Below, one piece after another: positions 58,369-64,000 of a DNA stretch of 64,000 nt; the stretch's first letter is position 1; each line of letters opens with the position of its first letter. The notes under the pieces are model-generated. The model searched no databases, was not told where the DNA came from, and saw only the letters and a program-made list of their open reading frames with translations. The stretch covers positions 7,037,616 through 7,101,615 of the forward strand of contig CM028333.1 in assembly GCA_016647705.1 (NCBI GenBank), written 5' to 3'. The translations under genes were made by a program, and so were the position numbers. The DNA comes from Eucommia ulmoides (lineage: Eukaryota > Streptophyta > Magnoliopsida > Garryales > Eucommiaceae).

Positions 58369-58957
58369 TGTGACGACTCTAAAATGCGACGGTGACAAGT
58401 AATTAATAATTCATTTTATAAAAATATTTTAATTTACAATCTGACAGCGATAATTATAATTATCAAATTTATAATTTATCGATTCGATTTTACAATGGTG
58501 AATAATAAATACAACTATTACAATTTTACATAAAAATTCCACTACAAATTCCTAGTGCCGTCTCACTTCCCCAATCAACACTTATACATATTTCCATAAT
58601 CAATTGGAAGAAAAATATATGTTTAATATGGAAAGATTACCATAACTAGTCAGATTGTATTAGATAGGATCAATTATCATATTATTGATATTATCATCAA
58701 TAATAATATCATAATTGTTGAAAATTATTAATATTAATAACCATGATAAATATATAGAAAGATCAGAATGACCTTAATTGATGTATCAGTTATAATAATA
58801 ATAATTGATATATCAATTGTGATAATTATATCACTAATAATTAATTTTCGAGTCGATTTTTACAACGGTAAATATTAACTACATTTATTACAAACAGAAA
58901 TTATAATATAATTCTTGTCGTCATTTCGTTCTCACCGGTTTTGCAATCAAACTGTGG
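58369..58957 (-). repeat. 5' LTR fragment of the degenerate gypsy element
   Basis: Plus strand TGTGACGACTCT at 58369 starts the LTR end next to the primer site. It is nearly identical in wording to 54118-54690 and stops abruptly after AATCAAACTGTG at about 58957. The remaining about 800 bp of the LTR are gone. Confidence 0.8.
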
Positions 58958-59505
58958 GGTTTCTCTCGGTTACTCGTCGATTCGGGTTTTTTTTGCCATC
59001 CCAATGAAAGTTAATATTAATTTATTAATATTTGCAATATATCAACAAATCAATTGGGAGAAAAAAAAAATCATTTAAATATTTAACAAGTTTATGGATT
59101 GTGTGTCAGGGTCGAACTGAACATTTGGGGGTCCTAGGTGAAATTTTTAAATAAGGCCCTAATTTATTTTTATTTTTATATTTATTTTATAAATTATCTA
59201 GTGAAAGTTTTTGTTAAGTACTACACTGAACAATATAAATTTAATATTAGCACGAAAAAAAAATGTCACACCTAAAAATTGGAGACAATGTTAATTCGAA
59301 TAGTACAAGAATTTTTTTAAGTTTTAAAATTTACATTGTTGTTTCTGAGTTCCAAAACCCATACGCCTAAAGAATTTTTAGTTAATCTTCATTTGCCTTT
59401 TTAGTTTGGAATTCAGGTTAAGAAGAGCAAAGAACATTGAAAATATCACTGCTCACTGTTATGATTAAAATGTTGATAATTTCTGTAAGTTATTTATTGT
59501 CTTTT
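58958..59505. other. Spacer with a possible hAT-type terminus
   Basis: Near 59107 the sequence CAGGGTCGAACTGAAC, followed by TTTGGGGGTCCTAGGTGAAATTTT, resembles a degraded hAT terminal repeat (CAGGGCCGGC.. type). No matching right end was found. Otherwise AT-rich with no gene. Confidence 0.35.
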
Positions 59506-59550
<45 letters not shown>

Positions 59551-59817
59551 GTAAACATTTGAATTAATATTAAGAGATAAGGTCTCTCTTACTATACGAC
59601 AAAAGGCTTACCATGTAACCCGTAAGACCCCCAGAAACAAGCATTACACTCGAACAAAAAATAAAAAAGCAGACGCCCCTAAGAAATGAATTGAGAACTC
59701 ACCCAGACCTAACGAGTGAACACTTGGGCAGCCCAGGACCCTGAAACAAGCACTAGTACCCTGTACATGTTATTATCTTCTAGTGTTTTTGTAGCCTTTT
59801 TTTTTTTATATATATAT
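59506..59817 (-). mobile_element. Poly-T tract and possible LINE 3' end
   Basis: A T run of nearly 40 bases (59508-59547) is followed by about 250 bases of non-repetitive sequence (AAGGTAAACATTTGAATTAA...). On the minus strand this is a unique 3' tail ending in poly-A, as left by LINE-type retroposition. No coding part remains and no target duplication was recognised. Confidence 0.4.
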
Positions 59818-60599
59818 TGATGAGGGTATTTTTGGGCACTTTTGAGTCAGCACTTGAGACTCAGCCACATGTCAACCCTCGCAATGATAGGGACGAATTT
59901 CAGAATCCACAACGCCACGCTGGAGCATACACTGACTACGGCTCCTCCCTGGATCTAGGAACGAGCGAGGAGCCCTGCAGGGATGTGCCGCTTTGAGCTC
60001 TGCGCCGTGCCATCGGCGATCAGTTTTAGGGACTTAGCCATTCATCTCGATCGGCTCCCCTTTTCACCTTGTTTCTTCTTCAGGACTCCACGGATTTCCG
60101 CTCTTCTCCACCAGCTCACTGCCGCAGGCCTGACAAAGGCCCGCAAGCTTCACCAAAGGGGCCCAAAATCCCAAGCCCAATGATTATCTCCTAAATGCCC
60201 TGGATTATCGACTAAACACCGGGTTTCGACTAATTAATCGTGTTTAGGCCCGACTAATCATCTCCAACGCCTATATATATCGGGGGCTATGTAAGCCTGA
60301 GGTACGCTTTAATGACTTACATAACTCACGAGTTCATTTGTTTGCTTGCTATATTCTGTACCTTTTCTCTCTAAGCACTGATTACTACGTCGGAGGGGCT
60401 TCACCGGGACAAACTCCGGTCTGAGCCTTCTGCAGGTACACTCTCTGAGGAGCAGGACCTTGGACACAGCAGGTCAATCCTCCCAGGACCCAGCACAGCT
60501 CACACGAGGACTTTTCAACCGACAACTCCACCTCAGCAAGAGGACCCACCTGTCATCCGACTGGACCATACTCGAGGTGTGTACCAGTTTTATGCATCA
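59818..60599 (+). repeat. 5' LTR of Tat-like copy 2
   Basis: 782 bp with 5-bp inverted ends TGATG and CATCA. It contains a TATA box (CTATATATAT, 60271-60280) followed by a leader. The same sequence occurs at 13057-13103 plus 17132-17849. Confidence 0.85.
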
Positions 60600-60603
60600 A
60601 CAG

Positions 60604-60624
60604 TTTGACGCCGTCTGTGGGAAC
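60604..60624 (+). other. Primer-binding site of Tat-like copy 2
   Basis: TTTGACGCCGTCTGTGGGAA begins 4 bases after the LTR and differs by one base from the TGGCGCCGTCTGTGGGAA site usual in Tat-lineage elements. It fixes the LTR end and the plus orientation. Confidence 0.82.
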
Positions 60625-60724
60625 CGAGCAAAAAACCTTTCCCTGATCACTGCTCTCTGTTCAGCTGAGCTTGAGTGATCACAAGGTCCAGTTAGATAGA
60701 TACAAAACTGAAGAATGAGAAGAC

Positions 60725-62290
60725 ATGTCGAAGAATCCAAGCGTATACCTACCAGCTCCCACCAACAAGGATAACTGCCTCCCCATGGTCAGGCAGGACC
60801 ATCCACTCTGCCACCTAGAACTGTGGGACAAACCTCAGAAGTTGTGGACGCATCTTGGTTTGATCTCATTGAATGCCAAATGCAAGAGTTCAAGTCAAGT
60901 ATACAACTCCTTCTCGCGCGCTTGCCACCGTCCCCAATTCAAAGTGGACCATCCCTCCAGCTCGCAACGCTTGAGGATCCGCCCCAAAATCGTGATATTT
61001 TTATGGATACTCTGAGTGGGCAGCAGCCCGAAGGCCGCCCTCTGCCCTCGCAACCCTGAGTTTGCGGGACAAGAGAGGGCCCCCCCTATAATGCCGAGAT
61101 CTCCACCTCCTCTACTACACGAATTTGTGCCAAGGGATATGTCGGTGTCCCCTAATGGTCGTGTTATTCATCGGCCTGCCAGGTCCGATCATAGAGGTCA
61201 GCGTGATCGTGAGGTTGACTCTTACTCACCTCCCTCCCATTACCCTACTGCCCGAGCTGCGGACAGTCGGATCCAGGGAGGGCCTCGAGCAGGGGAGGTT
61301 GTGGAGCGCCGTATGGGCAACATGGAAGCCCGTCTCCAAGAGATACAAGGAGGCTGGGTTGGATCGGGTGTTATTCTAGAGGTGAATTCTCCTTTTGTGG
61401 ATGAGGTTCTGGAGGAAATAGCACCGAGACACTTCACCCAACCCCAGATGAGTGCGTATGATGAGAATTCAGATCCCATTAACCACCTTTCTATGTTCAA
61501 GTCTCATATGGACATGCAGGTGACCTTTGTAGCTTTGAGGTGCAAAGACTTTCCCATCACTCTTATAGGTGTTGCAAGATCGTGGTTCCAGGGTTTGGAG
61601 CCAGCGTCCATCTCCACCTTCAGAGAACTTGAGCAGTTATTCCTGGCTCGTTTCAACCATTCCCGACATAGGCCAAGGACTATAGCTCATATCCTCACTC
61701 TTCGACAATATCCCACTGAATCTTTGGGTGATTACGTTGAGCGTTTCAACCGAGAAGTAAATTTATGCGATGACCTCCCTGACGCCGTTGTGCTAAATGC
61801 CTTTGTTGACGGGCTCCGACATCAGAGATTATCCTACGATCTCTGCTCCAACCCTACTTTCACACTCGATCAAGCTCTAGACCGTGGAACTAGATTCCAT
61901 GGTGCTGACCTTCGTGCTGCCACCAGGAGAGAGCGTGAAGGGGAAAACCAGCCGAGGGAACCAAGGAATAGAGATTCAAATCAAACCCAAGGCTCAAGAA
62001 GGTTATAGGCAGCAGGAAGACTGGGAACCCTACCTGGGGAGAAGAGACCACTTTCTCTCCCAGGGCGTCGCCAATAAGGGTTCACCCCACTTATGGCCTC
62101 GGTAGCCGTCATCTTCGAGGAAAATTCAGGGAGGGATTTCTTCCTTCTTCCGCCACCCCCGAGAGGGAAGCCGCTCGGAAGGGCAACAACCAAGTACTGC
62201 GCGTTTCACCGGGATCGGGGGCACTCTATTGAGCACTGCTTCCAGCTAAAATAGGAAATTGAAGCTCTCATCCGAAGAGGTTATCTAGGG
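60725..62290 (+). pseudogene. gag of Tat-like copy 2
   Basis: Gag builds the virus-like particle in which the element's RNA is copied. From ATG 60725 (MSKNPSVYLPAPTNKDN) the reading shifts frame near 60820 and again near 61055. The capsid region (61016-62008) is then open: NSPFVDEVLEEIAPRHFTQP, DPINHLSMFKSHMDMQV, FPITLIGVARSWFQGL, STFRELEQLFLARFNHSR, ESLGDYVERFNREVNL, an Arg/Glu-rich tail. After another frame change comes the knuckle-like YCAFHRDRGHSIEHCFQLK at about 62197-62253 followed by a stop. The central 330-codon frame is the best-preserved stretch. It corresponds to PF03732 retrotransposon gag. Confidence 0.9.
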
Positions 62291-62429
62291 AACTACGTCC
62301 AGAGGGGGAATCAGGAGCGCCCCGCCGAGGAAGAACCGCCAGTAGAGCCTCAGGCTCAGAAGAGACGAGGGAACCGCACTCGTCCATAGCCCCGGAGGGC
62401 AGGGGCTGGGGACGATTAGCAATGCGTGG

Positions 62430-63062
62430 ATGGAGAGATCAACGCCATTCACGGTGGACTTAGCTTCGGGGGAGAAATATCATCTTCTAGAAAGAGGCAT
62501 GAGCGAAGGGCCAAACGAAAAAACGGACGAAAACATATATGAAGTAAGCACCATAGATGCTGCCGTACACAATGTTATCTCCTTCAGCGAGACCGACCTC
62601 CTGGGGGTACATACACCCTACGAGAACGCCTTAGTCATCACTGTTGTGGTCAATTATTTCAGGATGAAGCGCATCTTGGTCGACGAAGGGAGTTCAGCTG
62701 ACATCATCTTTAAATGGACCTTTGACAAGCTAGGGGAAGAGGTCGGTACCCTGCAACCCACTAGGTCCCCCCTAGTTGGTTTTGGGGGGGAGGTGGTCAA
62801 TTCTCTCGAATGGGTCTCCTTGCCTGTCAAGATTGGGACAAGTCCAAAGTCAATGATGAAATGGGTTAAGTTCTTAATTATGGATAGACCGTCACCCTAT
62901 AACGCTATCATGGGGAGGCTGACCGTCTCAGCATTCAAGGCCGTTTGCTCTCCGTATCATCAAGTCATGAAATTTCCCACCAATCAGGGGATCAGAGAGG
63001 TTAGAGGTGACCAGGAGACATCACACGCCTGTGCTCGGAAGGAACTGGAACAAAATAAATAG
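62430..63062 (+). pseudogene. Retropepsin-like protease domain of Tat-like copy 2
   Basis: An open 210-codon frame contains MKRILVDEGSSADIIF near 62664-62711, the aspartic protease active site with Glu where most retropepsins have Thr or Ser (D-E-G), a variant seen in other Tat elements. It continues through LVGFGGEV, FLIMDRPSPYNAIMGR and REVRGDQETSHAC. It is joined to gag upstream by broken frames and ends in a TAG at 63060 just before the polymerase. Confidence 0.85.
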
Positions 63063-63068
63063 CAACTA

Positions 63069-64000
63069 GTGGCGAGGCCTGACCCCCAAGGGTCTGAGCT
63101 GGACACTCCTGAGCTCATGACCCTAGATGCTGAAAAAGTCCTGGTGCCGATTGATGACCCTAGAGATGAGGAGCCAGGCCCCCGCCTACATGAAGACTTG
63201 GTTGAAGTTTTGATTCATCCAACTCTTAAAGAGAGAACTGTCAAGGTAGGAGCCAAGCTTGCCCCAGGACAACGGGCTGAGCTCACAAAGCTACTACGAA
63301 AGAACGTGGATGTATTCGCCTGGTCCCATGATGAGCTCCCCGGAATTGATTCAAAAGTGGCCATGCACAGGCTGTATGCGGACCCACACCATCCTCCAGT
63401 CAGATAAAAGAGGAAGAAATTCCACCCTGAATGCTAGAAAATCATCGAAGAAGAAATGCAGAAATTGATCAAGTTTGGTGTCGTAGAGGAAGTGACATTT
63501 CCGGACTGGCTGTCCAATGTTGTGCTCGCCCCTAAAGCTAGAGGCAAGTGGAGACTCTATATTGATTTTAAGGACCTCAACAAGGCCTACCCCAAAGACT
63601 TATTTCCTCTGCCGATGATTGATCTTATCATTGATGCCACTACGGGTCACGAGCTCCTTAGCTTTCTGGACGCATATGCCAGCTACAATCAGATCCCCCT
63701 ATTTTCCCCTGATAAGAGCAAGACGTCCTTCATTACGGACAGGGGGACATACTGCTACAAGGTGATGCCCTTCGGCCTGCGCAACGCCGGAGCCACCTAC
63801 CAGAGGTTAGTCAACAAGATGTTCAAGGAGGAAATTGGCAAGACCATAGAAGTTTACATTGATGATATGCTGGTAAAAATCTCGCGAGCTCCCGATCACA
63901 TGACGCACCTCCAGAAATATTTTGACACACTGAGAACCCACCGGATGAAGCTCAACCCCACCAAGTATATCTTTAGCGTCTCTGCAGGGAAGTTCCTTGG
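63069..64000 (+). pseudogene. Reverse transcriptase domain of Tat-like copy 2 (partial)
   Basis: Copies element RNA into DNA. The frame includes RKNVDVFAWSHDELPGID, EEMQKLIKFGVVEEV, WRLYIDFKDLNKAYPKD, FLDAYASYNQI, MPFGLRNAGATYQRLVNKMF and the catalytic YIDDM at about 63857-63871. All the early RT blocks are present in order. Two in-frame stops lie near 63405 (after PPVR) and 63437 (after HPEC). The window ends in the palm/thumb region (SAGKFLG), so the rest of pol is not visible. Confidence 0.92.

Larger units (their letters stand above)
59818..64000 (+). mobile_element. Tat-like Ty3/gypsy retrotransposon, copy 2 (right end off window)
   Basis: LTR, primer site, gag, protease and the start of reverse transcriptase follow each other in the normal gypsy order. 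RNase H, integrase and 3' LTR would lie beyond 64000. Copy 1 of the same family is at 13057-18995. Stops and frameshifts in gag, between protease and polymerase, and in the polymerase show it is inactive. Confidence 0.92.

Noticed and set aside
1..64000. tRNA or rRNA genes
   Set aside because: Apart from short primer-binding sites complementary to tRNA ends, no cloverleaf or rRNA sequence was recognised by eye.

Overview
This is a plant nuclear window, almost certainly from a eudicot. The DNA is AT-rich, the genes are split by GT-AG introns or are plant-specific, and most of the rest is LTR retrotransposon debris. Only two host genes are recognisable, both on the minus strand. At 1461-5946 is the 5' part of a GLE1 mRNA-export factor: ten exons, 436 codons in one unbroken frame, with the 3' half running off the left edge. 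At 25656-27221 is an intact single-exon cytochrome P450 of the CYP86B1 type.

Layout. 1-1460: AT-rich GLE1 intron or flank ending in a Helitron 3' terminus. 1461-6310: GLE1 with a probable MITE in intron 3, and its 5' leader. 6311-9640: no recognisable gene, local repeats and an LTR fragment. 9808-12440: a plastid rpoC1 fragment (NUPT) split by a SIRE-type solo LTR with a perfect target-site duplication (TSD), then cut by a CACTA-like terminus. 13057-18995: a truncated Tat-type Ty3/gypsy element with another gypsy element nested in its LTR. 19000-21575: tandem repeats, a probable LTR with a tRNA-Met primer site, and a LINE/DUF4283-like remnant. 21723-24419: solo LTR of a Tekay/Del-like family. 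24524-25046: Harbinger-like MITE. 25656-27281: CYP86B and its TATA box. 27539-38992: a complete but non-autonomous gypsy element (LTRs, TSD CCCGG, gag-protease on minus, an antisense extra ORF on plus, no reverse transcriptase), itself invaded by a second 2.8 kb solo LTR. 39980-40356: Copia LTR piece with primer site. 41690-49866: a decayed Mutator-like element with a MURA-type transposase (+) and a ULP1/C48 peptidase-like gene (-), i.e. a Kaonashi-like MULE, full of GAANNTTC palindromes. 51304-53851: second SIRE-type solo LTR, followed by a Copia gag scrap. 54118-58957: degenerate gypsy element on minus. 59500-59817: poly-T and a possible LINE 3' end. 59818-64000: a second, more complete copy of the Tat element with gag, protease and the start of reverse transcriptase, running off the right edge.

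The transposon coding regions carry stops and frameshifts, so the elements look inactive. Several nesting events can be ordered from the sequence: SIRE into the plastid insert, gypsy into the Tat LTR, and the solo LTR into the non-autonomous element's gag. I cannot name the species.
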